Below, piece by piece: positions 26,342-34,479 of a stretch of DNA of 64,000 nucleotides. The stretch lies in the NCBI RefSeq assembly GCF_010500965.1, contig NZ_QVMI01000004.1, positions 1 through 64,000 on the forward strand, written 5' to 3'. Each line of letters begins with the position of its first letter. Positions within the stretch are counted from its first letter, which is position 1. Position numbers and translations under genes: made by a program. Under the pieces are notes generated by a model. It was not told the origin of the DNA. It saw only the letters and a list, made by a program, of their open reading frames with translations, and did no database searches. Source of the DNA: Bacteroides sp. 51 (GTDB taxonomy: Bacteria > Bacteroidota > Bacteroidia > Bacteroidales > Bacteroidaceae).

Positions 26342-26512
26342 ATGAACAAAAAATATATAATCTTCTGTATGGAGTACTACAACGGTGATCAGGTAATCTA
26401 CCGATGTAGCTGTAATGTAGGAACCAATAGCCTAAAAGCAGAGAGAAAGCGAGTGCTTTCTGAATATCCACTGGCTACCAGAGTTCTGTTTCATTATCAC
26501 GAAATGGCATAG
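26342..26512 (+). CDS. Small hypothetical protein after the nuclease
   Basis: A 56-residue protein, MNKKYIIFCMEYYNGDQVIY at the start and HEMA at the end. It has two Cys in CSC and a basic helix (SLKAERKRVLSEY). It starts 3 bases after the nuclease stop. No family recognised. Confidence 0.6.
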   Translation: MNKKYIIFCMEYYNGDQVIYRCSCNVGTNSLKAERKRVLSEYPLATRVLFHYHEMA

Positions 26513-26536
26513 GCGCCATATATTTTAATCCAAAAT

Positions 26537-26947
26537 ATGAATCTGAACATTACACCCCAAAGCCAAATCCTAGAGGAACTTACCGAGATAGACAGCTTCC
26601 TGAATATCACTGCGAGCGAACAGATAGAGGAAACTGTACTTCGTGGTAATGATTTAGTTGTTTACATCTCTCGGACCGGGAAATTACTTGCTGACGCAAA
26701 ATATTGGCTCAACCAGGCTAAGAAGTCTGAGGTTCTTGAAATCATAGTTGATATGACGAAAGAAACGAAAGCCACAGCTAAAACGGTGAATGCTCTTGTT
26801 GACTCTGTTTGCAGAGAAGAACAGTACTTGGTTGATTGGTGCGAGAGATGCAACCGGACCGCAACTCATCAACTTGATTGGTGTAGGACGTTGATAAGCA
26901 AGGCAAAAGAAGAAATGAGGTTATCGGGGATGTATGTTCATAAATAA
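26537..26947 (+). CDS. Hypothetical helical phage protein
   Basis: A 136-residue all-helical protein (MNLNITPQSQILEELTEIDS at the start) with long amphipathic helices and a C-terminal Cys/Trp/His cluster (EQYLVDWCERCNRTATHQLDWC). Proteins of this pattern recur in Bacteroidetes prophages, but I know of no function. A C-x-x-C motif suggests possible metal or disulfide chemistry. Its end overlaps the reading frame of the next gene only if that gene uses an upstream ATG. Confidence 0.7.
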   Translation: MNLNITPQSQILEELTEIDSFLNITASEQIEETVLRGNDLVVYISRTGKLLADAKYWLNQAKKSEVLEIIVDMTKETKATAKTVNALVDSVCREEQYLVDWCERCNRTATHQLDWCRTLISKAKEEMRLSGMYVHK

Positions 26948-26954
26948 GTGGAAA

Positions 26955-27302
26955 ATGGAAAAAGAATATAAAGAGTCAAAGTATTGCTGCGAAATACCAT
27001 TTTTCGGAGCTAAATATCCTGATGCAACATGTATTGACGGATATCTGTACGACTTAGATAGCTACGATGTAATAGACGGAGTAGAGGGTTTAACTCGTGG
27101 TGGTGATGTGCCATGCCCATTTTGCAATACCGATGATTTTATTGAAAGTGACCCATTCGGAAAAGAAGATGAGTTTTTTGAAGAAATTATAGGAGACAGC
27201 AACCCCGATGATGTAACATCCGAACAAATCAAAGAAATGCAAGAACGCTCACGCGCTTGGTATATGGATTGGATTGAAGCTAAAAGACTGCAATATAAAT
27301 AA
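26955..27302 (+). CDS. Hypothetical acidic protein with Cys pairs
   Basis: About 115 residues from MEKEYKESKYCCEIPFFGAK. A first part has paired Cys, then a CPFCNTDDF knuckle (C-x-x-C) followed by a highly acidic segment (ESDPFGKEDEFFEEIIGDSNPDD). The C-terminal helix is RSRAWYMDWIEAKRLQYK. It could bind a single metal. No family recognised. Operon position is between two small early genes. Confidence 0.68.
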   Translation: MEKEYKESKYCCEIPFFGAKYPDATCIDGYLYDLDSYDVIDGVEGLTRGGDVPCPFCNTDDFIESDPFGKEDEFFEEIIGDSNPDDVTSEQIKEMQERSRAWYMDWIEAKRLQYK

Positions 27303-27312
27303 ATTGACAACA

Positions 27313-27801
27313 ATGCACTATAAACAAGAAAACAAATATGGATGTGGGTTATACTCAGTAGCAAATGCTTTGCAGGAAAACCACATTATAACAGAGAATA
27401 GGATTGAATGGTCTAAGGATGGAAACAATATCGGTCAGTTAAACAGATGGCTGGAACAATCTGATTATGATTTCTTTATTCAAATGATTGTCTACAACAA
27501 TAATAACCCGATTGAAATTTTCGATTTAGAGCCTGTATTTGGAGAAAAAGAAATTGAGATGTGGATGCCTTTTTTCCTGGTTATAAAATCAACAGAGAAA
27601 AAGAATCACATGATTGCGTGCCGGTACATGAGAAATAGAAGTATAATCGTGCATGACTCCAATGAAGATTCAGAGATCATATTCCCAGACTTCAATTCAT
27701 TTAATGAGCATTATAAAGGCGAGATATTGTCGTACGAATGTTTTTACAATTTTAAAAACGAACCGATATTTATTATTCCTGTAAATAACCAAACACCATG
27801 A
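27313..27801 (+). CDS. Peptidase C39-like / papain-fold protein
   Basis: A 162-residue protein with the layout of a C39-like cysteine peptidase. Near the N-terminus is KYGCGLYSVANAL (C11 as nucleophile, followed by the usual small-residue helix), and later KKNHMIACRYMRNRSIIVHDSN with H99 and D115 completing a triad. No signal peptide or export partner is present, so it would act inside the cell. In phage early modules such folds may process host or phage proteins, or be inactive binders. The start is taken at MHYKQENKYG; the upstream codons run through the previous gene. Activity is inferred from motifs only. Confidence 0.72.
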   Translation: MHYKQENKYGCGLYSVANALQENHIITENRIEWSKDGNNIGQLNRWLEQSDYDFFIQMIVYNNNNPIEIFDLEPVFGEKEIEMWMPFFLVIKSTEKKNHMIACRYMRNRSIIVHDSNEDSEIIFPDFNSFNEHYKGEILSYECFYNFKNEPIFIIPVNNQTP

Positions 27802-28034
27802 AAGATGGACAACTAAACGATAAAGAATCAGCAAAGACCTTATTGCTTTTGCTGCTTGCGATTCTACTTATCGGCTACAATGAGGTGACAAGTTCGCCGG
27901 CATTGATAGGAATCGGAATTATCACTTATTTATTAATCAATATCATCAGCTTGCTAAAGGCTGATCAAAAACAAAAAGAATATGGAAGAAAACAAAGAAC
28001 TCCCGCAGAACACGATTCAAAAGGCAACTGTTAA
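27798..28034 (+). CDS. Small membrane protein, two transmembrane helices
   Basis: A 78-residue protein (MKDGQLNDKESAKTLLLLLL at the start) with two hydrophobic helices (TLLLLLLAILLIGYNEV and ALIGIGIITYLLINIISLL) and a basic tail. It overlaps the previous gene by 4 bases and the next by 53 bases. Function unknown. Confidence 0.6.
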   Translation: MKDGQLNDKESAKTLLLLLLAILLIGYNEVTSSPALIGIGIITYLLINIISLLKADQKQKEYGRKQRTPAEHDSKGNC

Positions 28035-28617
28035 GAATGACCGTTGCGCTGTATCGTTCAAAGAAAACTATCGCGATGCAAACTACACCAACAAGGTAGA
28101 TAAAGAATGTGATCAGATCATACATAACGATATGAGAATTGCATTTTCAATGTTGGTGCCGTTTCTGATTACAATTACAGAACAAGCCGAATCCGGGCTT
28201 TTCAATTCAGGCAATATCGGAGAAGATTTGAACGAAGAGTTACAGGAAAAGATTGCGGCGTATTCGGTTACAGGATATGTACATGGAGGTACAGACGAGT
28301 CTGCCGGTGTTAGCATTATCGGTCAGAAGTTACTTAAAACTGGGCAGGTTCTCAATGTAATTGCACCGTTTACAAAGTTCGAGGATGAAAACTACCCTTA
28401 CGGCAGCGAATTACTTCAAGTAATTGAAAGATGCGACTATGAGGTTGCTGAATATCTGTTTAACGGAAAATTTGGAATTAAACAGGCGCAACTTGACTTC
28501 GACACCGATGCTCCGGCAGATGCAGATATTGACGGTGTATCAATGCCGGCAGAGAAGAAAAGAAAAAAGAGAGCATCAAAGAAAGAAAAGGCTGTCGTTT
28601 TTGACAACTTCGCTTAA
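27982..28617 (+). CDS. Hypothetical phage protein with basic tail
   Basis: A 211-residue protein starting MEENKELPQNTIQKATVKND. The middle is a mixed alpha/beta region (HGGTDESAGVSIIGQKLLKT, VLNVIAPFTKFEDEN). The last third is acidic and then strongly basic (PAEKKRKKRASKKEKAVVFDN), suggesting nucleic-acid contact. It starts 53 bases inside the preceding gene and ends 12 bases before the helicase gene, so it may be a helicase partner. No family recognised. Confidence 0.7.
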   Translation: MEENKELPQNTIQKATVKNDRCAVSFKENYRDANYTNKVDKECDQIIHNDMRIAFSMLVPFLITITEQAESGLFNSGNIGEDLNEELQEKIAAYSVTGYVHGGTDESAGVSIIGQKLLKTGQVLNVIAPFTKFEDENYPYGSELLQVIERCDYEVAEYLFNGKFGIKQAQLDFDTDAPADADIDGVSMPAEKKRKKRASKKEKAVVFDNFA

Positions 28618-28629
28618 AACCTGTACGTC

Positions 28630-30303
28630 ATGAATATTACACTTCAATCTAACGGATACTACCGGTTAGAATTCAGATACCGCCCCGCCATCGTTGATGG
28701 AATCAAAAGCCATATTGATGGTGGCGGGCGAAAATACGACCCTGCTACAAAAACGTGGCAGGTTCATTCCTCCTACCAACCTCAGCTCGAACAACTCGCT
28801 CGATTCGTTCAGCGTTTTGAGAAAGTTGAATGGGGCGGTAGTGCTCCGAAAGAAGAGAGCGATATCGCATACCAGGTTCAGCCGCTTCCGGAACTCGATA
28901 TTCCACATAATCTCAAGATAGAACCTTACGATTATCAGAAGAAAGGAATCGCCCGTGGGTTGCAACTAAAACGATTTATTAACGGGGACGACATGGGCCT
29001 GGGCAAAACTTTTCAATCTATCGCCACACTCACTATTGCAGACGCATTCCCGGTACTTGTAATTTGTCCGAATGTCGTAAAAATGAACTGGGAGCGCGAG
29101 TGGCACCGGTTTACTGATAAAAAGGCGATGATTCTTACCGATAGTGTACGTGACACATGGACGTTCTATTGGCAAACTGGAATGTACCAGGTGTTTATTG
29201 TGAATTACGAATCCCTGAAGAAATACTTCGTACAAAGAATCAAGAAGTCAGAACGATGGACACTCCGGGATGTAGAATTCCGGCAGTCTATAAATCTATT
29301 TAAGTCCGTAATTATAGATGAATGCCATAAATGTAAGGCATCATCTACTCAGCAGGCTAAATTCGTTAAAGGTATTGCTGCCGGCAAAGAATGGGTTTTG
29401 GGCCTTACCGGTACTCCTGTGGTAAATAAGCCTAAAGATCTTATATCACAGCTGTCTATTCTTGGACGCATGGAAGATTTCGGTGGATATAAGCATTTTG
29501 TAGAGCGTCATTGTTCTGGGCCTAACGAAGCAAGTAACCTGAAAGAACTGAACTATAAGCTCTGGAATAATTGCTTCTTCCGGAGAGAAAAGAAAGAGGT
29601 GCTTACCGAACTTCCTGAAATGACACGTCAAATACTTTCTGTTGAAATTGATAACCGCAAGGAGTATGACGATGCCGAAAAGGATTTATTAAGCTACCTG
29701 GTTAAGTACAAGCAGGCGGATGATGAAAAGCTCGCTAGAGCTATGCGCGGCGAGGTTATGGTACGCATCGGGATACTCCGGGATATTTCCGCACGTGGTA
29801 AATTAAGGGCAGCTGTTGACTTCGAGAAAGACTTTATCGAAAATGACCAGAAAGTCGTAATCTTCTGCAATCTACATGATGTAGTGGATAAACTACTTCA
29901 TGTTTTCCCGGGAGCTGTCTGTATTACCGGCCGGCAAAACTCTACTGAAAAACAAACATCGATCGACGCCTTTGTCCGTAATCCGAAAGTGAAGATAGTC
30001 ATTGCATCTATAAAAGCTGCAAGCGCTGGCGTTGATGGCTTGCAAAAGGCATGTTCAAATGTACTCTTCATCGAGGAGCCGTGGACGGCGGCCGACCGCG
30101 ACCAGGCAGAATCCCGTGTACATCGTAATGGGTTAAAGAATGGTGCCACGATGTACCACATGCATGGGAAAAAGACCATTGACGAAAAGATGTGGCATAT
30201 AATAGAAGAAAAAGCAAAGATATCTAACGCTGTTGTAGGTGGTGAGGATAATGTTCAAACGGATATCGTGGATATGATGGCTAATTTGTTTAATGAGGAA
30301 TAA
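28630..30303 (+). CDS. SNF2-family helicase/translocase (SMARCAL1-like layout)
   Basis: A 557-residue ATPase of superfamily 2. The N-terminal 65 residues (GGGRKYDPATKTWQVHSSYQ) resemble the HARP-type fork-binding domain that precedes SMARCAL1 ATPases. Motif I is GDDMGLGKTFQS (119-130) and motif II is DECHKCK near 230. Motif III is LTGTPVVNK, and motifs V-VI are SIKAASAGVDGLQ and AESRVHRNG. It should move along double-stranded DNA, and with the RecT and nuclease genes upstream it fits replication-fork repair or recombination-dependent replication. No primase or polymerase is seen in this window. Confidence 0.9.
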   Translation: MNITLQSNGYYRLEFRYRPAIVDGIKSHIDGGGRKYDPATKTWQVHSSYQPQLEQLARFVQRFEKVEWGGSAPKEESDIAYQVQPLPELDIPHNLKIEPYDYQKKGIARGLQLKRFINGDDMGLGKTFQSIATLTIADAFPVLVICPNVVKMNWEREWHRFTDKKAMILTDSVRDTWTFYWQTGMYQVFIVNYESLKKYFVQRIKKSERWTLRDVEFRQSINLFKSVIIDECHKCKASSTQQAKFVKGIAAGKEWVLGLTGTPVVNKPKDLISQLSILGRMEDFGGYKHFVERHCSGPNEASNLKELNYKLWNNCFFRREKKEVLTELPEMTRQILSVEIDNRKEYDDAEKDLLSYLVKYKQADDEKLARAMRGEVMVRIGILRDISARGKLRAAVDFEKDFIENDQKVVIFCNLHDVVDKLLHVFPGAVCITGRQNSTEKQTSIDAFVRNPKVKIVIASIKAASAGVDGLQKACSNVLFIEEPWTAADRDQAESRVHRNGLKNGATMYHMHGKKTIDEKMWHIIEEKAKISNAVVGGEDNVQTDIVDMMANLFNEE

Positions 30304-30316
30304 GACAAAATCAACC

Positions 30317-30607
30317 ATGAAAGGAGTAACCAAACTGGCAAGAAGAGCCAGCCTCGCAAGTCAAAAGTGCGGAACATGTCCGATGAGATTACATTGTACG
30401 CCTGCAATTCTAAGAGTTTGCCATGATGCTTTTGTAGAAGGGTTTAAGAAAGGAGTCAAGGCTGTTGAGAAAGGTACCAAAGAAAACACTTTAAAAAACT
30501 TCCGAAAAATTTGTGGATGTTATTACGAGGGGACATGTACCGTTGATTGCAAAGAATGTACATTCAGAAATTGCGAGACGTTAACGGATTTATTTAACAT
30601 TAAGTAA
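30317..30607 (+). CDS. Cys-rich putative metal-binding protein
   Basis: A 96-residue protein, started at MKGVTKLARRASLASQKCGT. It has a CGTCPMRLHC cluster near the N-terminus and a second one near the end (CGCYYEGTCTVDCKECTFRNC), with a basic helix between (FVEGFKKGVKAVEKGTKENT). At least nine Cys in under 100 residues suggests two metal sites. It lies directly upstream of the radical SAM gene. It could be a DNA-binding zinc protein or carry an Fe-S cluster; neither is shown. Confidence 0.7.
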   Translation: MKGVTKLARRASLASQKCGTCPMRLHCTPAILRVCHDAFVEGFKKGVKAVEKGTKENTLKNFRKICGCYYEGTCTVDCKECTFRNCETLTDLFNIK

Positions 30608-30623
30608 AAAAACAGATTAAGTC

Positions 30624-31442
30624 ATGAAGAAACAGTTTAAAGGTAAAGCAATATACAATCCGTCCGGGAAAGCCGGCGAGTACAGTTATTGGGCATGTAA
30701 TTTCTACAATGGGTGTTCTGTTGGATGCAAGTACTGCTTTAATAAAAAGGGTATGACATCCAAGGTTTTGGGTGGTGACAAGCCTACGTTACAGAAAGGC
30801 CTGGTTGACGAATATACTGCATGTAAGATATTTATTCAAGAAGTATCAGAAAATGTAGAAGAGTTAAGAAAGCATGGATTATTCTTTTCATTTACTACCG
30901 ACCCTCTACTTCCGGAGACAAAAGAACTAACATATTTCGCAATAGGAGTTTGTCAGGCTAATAGAATACCAGTTAAGATATTGACTAAAATGGGACAGAA
31001 AGAAGCATTAGAGTTTAGTGCAGTATCAAGCGCTTATAGATGGGACAATAGGCTTATAGCTTACGGTGTTACACTGACTGGATGTGATAGCGAAGAGCCT
31101 AACGCCCCGAGCAATAAAAGCCGAGTTATAGCTCTCATGGATATGAAATTTGAAGGATATAGAACATTTGCCTCTATAGAGCCTATTATTGACTTAGATA
31201 GCAGTTTATCAATGGTCATGAAATCTGTAGACTTTTGCGACCTCTTTAAAGTCGGCCTTTTAAGTGGAAAGAAATACGATTATAGAGAATTGAGAGGCTT
31301 TATTCTCGCTTGTGCTCACTTAGATAACAAACTCTACTTCAAGGATACGTTTATCAAACAAGCAGGATTGACCAGAGAGGAACTCCCGGCGAACTGCGTT
31401 ACACGGGATTACAATATTTTCAACAGAATCGCAACTAAATAA
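30624..31442 (+). CDS. Radical SAM protein, SPL-like
   Basis: A 272-residue radical SAM enzyme. The cluster motif C-x3-C-x2-C is in NGCSVGCKYCFN (C31, C35, C38), and a barrel follows (FFSFTTDPLLPETKEL, PVKILTKMG, YGVTLTGCDSEEPN, TFASIEPIIDLDS). The pattern matches the spore-photoproduct-lyase-like/phage group that starts YNPSGKAGEYSYWACNFYNGC. It should cleave S-adenosylmethionine to make a radical; the substrate is unknown, and DNA or nucleotide modification is plausible from its place in the early module. It is preceded by a Cys-rich protein that may be a partner. Confidence 0.85.
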   Translation: MKKQFKGKAIYNPSGKAGEYSYWACNFYNGCSVGCKYCFNKKGMTSKVLGGDKPTLQKGLVDEYTACKIFIQEVSENVEELRKHGLFFSFTTDPLLPETKELTYFAIGVCQANRIPVKILTKMGQKEALEFSAVSSAYRWDNRLIAYGVTLTGCDSEEPNAPSNKSRVIALMDMKFEGYRTFASIEPIIDLDSSLSMVMKSVDFCDLFKVGLLSGKKYDYRELRGFILACAHLDNKLYFKDTFIKQAGLTREELPANCVTRDYNIFNRIATK

Positions 31443-31446
31443 AAAT

Positions 31447-31824
31447 ATGGAAAGTAGAATAGATAGACAGCTGAGAAATGAAGCTGAGGAATACAAGAGA
31501 CTCGAAAAACTTCTCAATGTTCCCAAGTTGGAAAAACCAAAAGACTTCGAGGTTGAGAAATGCATAGAAGCACTCGAAAAAAGGCTTCAGGAGAAAAGAC
31601 TACCTGGTCCTGTTCGTGTAGGATACACCAACGCTGTAAAGGTTCTCGAAGATCGAATCACAAAGTACAATCAATTCGACTTCTCTCCTATCGATTCAAT
31701 TCAGTCGAGAGCAATTATCATGCTTGCTATTGATTTTCTAAATGGAGAATGTAGCAAGAAAGTATTATGTGGTATAGCAATTAAACAAAAAGATAAATGG
31801 AGGAAAAATACAAACGTTGGATAA
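31447..31824 (+). CDS. Hypothetical helical phage protein
   Basis: A 125-residue protein starting MESRIDRQLRNEAEEYKRLE, 4 bases after the radical SAM gene. It has charged helices in the first half and a more hydrophobic second half (SRAIIMLAIDFLNGECSKKVLCG). The end overlaps the next gene by 28 bases. No family recognised. Confidence 0.65.
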   Translation: MESRIDRQLRNEAEEYKRLEKLLNVPKLEKPKDFEVEKCIEALEKRLQEKRLPGPVRVGYTNAVKVLEDRITKYNQFDFSPIDSIQSRAIIMLAIDFLNGECSKKVLCGIAIKQKDKWRKNTNVG

Positions 31825-32006
31825 TTCAGATAAAGGCTAGTAGCCCATGTTTTGTTTCTAATAGTAAAGTTGGCGACCCTCCAAGAACTTTACTCAGACA
31901 TAGGGCTAAAATGTTTAAGTCTCCTGAGTCAGCTGCTAAACACCTTGAAAAGATTAAAAAGGATTTTCCTTTTAGAGAACGTGAGTATAGAATAGTTGAA
32001 TTATAA
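31797..32006 (+). CDS. Small basic hypothetical protein
   Basis: A 69-residue basic protein starting MEEKYKRWIIQIKASSPCFV, with a pattern of strand, basic loop (PPRTLLRHRAKMFKS) and helix (PESAAKHLEKIKKDF). It overlaps the upstream gene by 28 bases in a different frame. It may be a small nucleic-acid-binding protein. No family recognised. Confidence 0.6.
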   Translation: MEEKYKRWIIQIKASSPCFVSNSKVGDPPRTLLRHRAKMFKSPESAAKHLEKIKKDFPFREREYRIVEL

Positions 32007-32019
32007 AACAAAAAGACAA

Positions 32020-32364
32020 ATGGAAGCAAAGATAAATATACTGTATGAATGGGATAAGGTAGAAATATACCTAAAAGAAGGTAGACACTTCTTTATGCAG
32101 GGTAAAAAAGGGGGCATTAATATTGTAGAGTCTCCTGCCGATGGAAGTATCAATCAGGAGATAAAACCGTTTCTAACCATCCCTGGAGGATATGCTACAC
32201 ACATATTAAAAGCTCTTTCCGATGCATCGAAAGGCATAGGTATATCTACAGAGAACGAGAACTTACTGAAAGGAAAGCTCCAGGCAACTGAGACGCATCT
32301 TTCAGACATGAGAGAGATTGCGATGCTATTAATTAAACGTGGCTCACAAGATGAAAAGATATAG
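32020..32364 (+). CDS. Hypothetical early phage protein
   Basis: About 114 residues from MEAKINILYEWDKVEIYLKE; eight upstream codons are open but belong to the previous gene's end. Beta-rich first half, then a helix (GYATHILKALSDASKGIG) and a last helix (KLQATETHLSDMREIAMLLI). No family recognised. It overlaps the next gene by about 14 bases. Confidence 0.62.
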   Translation: MEAKINILYEWDKVEIYLKEGRHFFMQGKKGGINIVESPADGSINQEIKPFLTIPGGYATHILKALSDASKGIGISTENENLLKGKLQATETHLSDMREIAMLLIKRGSQDEKI

Positions 32365-32959
32365 ATTACCATTAAGCCGGGTATTTCCGGCTACACACCC
32401 CAAAAAAGGAGAAAGAACATTTTTTCGTGAAAAGATATTGCAATCCACACACGAATATTATCCAGTACAATGCAAATGCGGGTGGGTTGGAAGTAGTGAA
32501 GAGTGTGACTGCTACCAGATAGGACAGTCCGGAGATTGGAGCGACCCTCAATGTCCTAAATGCAGCCAATATGTTGAAGAGTTTAATTGTTTCCCAAAAC
32601 GTCATACTATCCGAGAAAACGTTGAGTACTGGAAAAAACGTATTGATGAAATCAATAAAGGAAATGCTGTACTGGAAATATACGAATGGATAGGAAAGCC
32701 TTATGGTAAAGGTTCTACCACAAAAACGCTGTTTACATTCGACAAGAATAGCGGAATAGGATATCAGGAACTGCAATTCTCAATGAATAGTTTTGATTTT
32801 CCGAGAACGTTTAGTAAAAATGGTGGAGTGCTCGCATTAATGCCTGGTAATCTGGCCAAGAATGACGGATTATCCCTTCAAGACTTCAAAGATTGGTTTA
32901 AGAAATCAGATTTAAGCAAGCCTAAAATTATTATCCATTTTACAGACTTCCGGTACTAA
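32351..32959 (+). CDS. Hypothetical protein with zinc-ribbon-like Cys clusters
   Basis: About 202 residues from MKRYRLPLSRVFPATHPKKG; a GTG at 32339 would add four residues. A CKCGWVGSSEECDC cluster and a PQCPKCSQYVEEFNC cluster make a likely zinc site near 45-85. The second half is mixed alpha/beta with the segment LEIYEWIGKPYGKGSTTKTL. The N-terminal motif L-P-L-S-R-V-F-P-A-T-H-P-K is distinctive and would be useful for searches. It overlaps the VRR-NUC gene by one base. Function unknown. Confidence 0.7.
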   Translation: MKRYRLPLSRVFPATHPKKGERTFFREKILQSTHEYYPVQCKCGWVGSSEECDCYQIGQSGDWSDPQCPKCSQYVEEFNCFPKRHTIRENVEYWKKRIDEINKGNAVLEIYEWIGKPYGKGSTTKTLFTFDKNSGIGYQELQFSMNSFDFPRTFSKNGGVLALMPGNLAKNDGLSLQDFKDWFKKSDLSKPKIIIHFTDFRY

Positions 32960-33432
32960 TGAATAAAGAAACCTGTATTGAATGTGGAAAAGAAACGGTG
33001 TCCGTAATACCTACGGATGCCGGCTTCGTTTGTTATAACTGTTATGCAGAGAAAAAGAATCCGCCCAAGGCCAAGAAAGTACACGATAACGAGGAAGCCA
33101 GGATCCAGTCAGAGTTCTTCAAGCATGTACCGCTATTTTTCCCAAAACTTCCCGAAAAACTTCTGTTTGCAATACCAAACGGTGGAAGCCGGCATAAGAT
33201 TGAAGCGGCCAACCTAAAACGTCAGGGTGTGCGATCTGGAGTGGCCGATGTGATCTTATTAGTACCGAAGAAAGGTTATGCTAGTTTATGCCTGGAATTT
33301 AAGACCGGAAAAGGACGACAATCTGACGAACAGAAAGAATTCCAGCGACAAGTAGAAGCGTGCGGAAGTAAATATGTTATAGTTCGTAGTGCAACGCAAG
33401 CGATTGAAGAAATGAAATTATACCTCTATTAA
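32959..33432 (+). CDS. VRR-NUC domain nuclease with N-terminal zinc finger
   Basis: A 157-residue nuclease of the VRR-NUC family (PD-(D/E)XK fold, phage Holliday-junction or flap type). The first 30 residues hold two C-x-x-C knuckles (C6/C9, C25/C28). The nuclease core has IPNGG, GVRSGVADVILLVP with D97, and LCLEFKTGKGRQS with E113 and K115, then QKEFQRQVEACGSKYVIV. The core has the normal family length (about 110 residues). It is the last gene of the rightward early operon. Confidence 0.87.
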   Translation: MNKETCIECGKETVSVIPTDAGFVCYNCYAEKKNPPKAKKVHDNEEARIQSEFFKHVPLFFPKLPEKLLFAIPNGGSRHKIEAANLKRQGVRSGVADVILLVPKKGYASLCLEFKTGKGRQSDEQKEFQRQVEACGSKYVIVRSATQAIEEMKLYLY

Positions 33433-33590
33433 TAGCCAGCTTATTCGGCTGCCTTTTCTTCCAAGTACTCTCTAAATATTCTAAGGAGAATGAGAGGATT
33501 GCATTTTAAAATAATTACCAACATCAACACATGAGAATGGAGAAATACAAAATCTTCAGAATTGCAATTAATATATAGGACTAAAGTGAA

Positions 33591-34415
33591 CTAACGTTTG
33601 CCTAAATCTCTTACCCAGCAAGAATAAATTTCTTCATCCTCTTGATCCTCGTCTTCCTGATCTTCATCTTGTTCATAATCTTTATACTCTTTCCAATCTA
33701 TAGATTCAAAAATATTTTTCAACTCGTTACCTTTATATTCTTCAATGCCAGAATTTAGAGTTTCGCATACTATGTACTTATTCTGCCCTTTGTACCAAAC
33801 AGCCATGTGATGACCAGGAGAGCCTATATAGAGACAATGTTCTTTATTCAATTCTCGAATAGATGATAGAAGAGACCCTAAAAGATCTTTGGTATTAGAA
33901 AAAGTTTTTTTATCAGAATTTCTACCCACATATTGTTTAAATTTAGCAACTTTTTCATTCATCGCAATTCCATAAGAAGACAATTCATACTTTGTTAAGT
34001 CTCCTAATGAGTCTTCATCTCCATCTGCTATCATCATATAATGCTGATACTTCATAATCTTCTCAAAATCTTTTACTTCATTTAATCCTTCTTTAGCCAT
34101 ATCAACCCTCATTCTCCCCCATAAATGCTTCGCAGCATTTGGACCCTCAATAAAATTTGCAACCCAACCACCACATAAACCGCCATATTTCTCTTGTCCA
34201 TCTTTTCCACCACTCATTTTTCTTATATAATATTCTTCTATATCTTCTTGCTTCATTAATTGAGTAGCATTACTTTGCACTTTCGTTATACCATCCATTA
34301 TTTTTAACTGATTCATAGCAAGTTCCGTGTTGTTAACAATAAAGGCTTCACCACTATGAGATTTTGCATTAATTGTTCGAGAGGGTTGTTCTGACATTCG
34401 TAGTTGTTCTTTCAT
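33591..34415 (-). CDS. Papain/YopT-like cysteine protease candidate (phage accessory gene)
   Basis: A 274-residue protein with no signal peptide. GGLCGGWVANF places C81 at the head of a helix; GHHMAVWYKGQNKYIVCETLNSG places H202/H203 and an E218-x-x-N221-x-G turn about 16 residues later. This resembles the C58/YopT arrangement (Cys, His, then Asp in DPN-x-G), with Glu in place of Asp. The C-terminus has a long acidic run (DEDQEDEDQEDEE). It lies in the AT-rich cassette beyond the end of the late operon, typical of phage genes that benefit the lysogen. It could be a host-directed effector or a toxin-like defence protein. Fold assignment is inference. Confidence 0.65.
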   Translation of the reverse strand: MKEQLRMSEQPSRTINAKSHSGEAFIVNNTELAMNQLKIMDGITKVQSNATQLMKQEDIEEYYIRKMSGGKDGQEKYGGLCGGWVANFIEGPNAAKHLWGRMRVDMAKEGLNEVKDFEKIMKYQHYMMIADGDEDSLGDLTKYELSSYGIAMNEKVAKFKQYVGRNSDKKTFSNTKDLLGSLLSSIRELNKEHCLYIGSPGHHMAVWYKGQNKYIVCETLNSGIEEYKGNELKNIFESIDWKEYKDYEQDEDQEDEDQEDEEIYSCWVRDLGKR

Positions 34416-34479
34416 TATATCGCTGTTTTATGTCAAAAATCAGAAATTAAGAGGGAAATAAATCCTTCAAATTGTCGAA

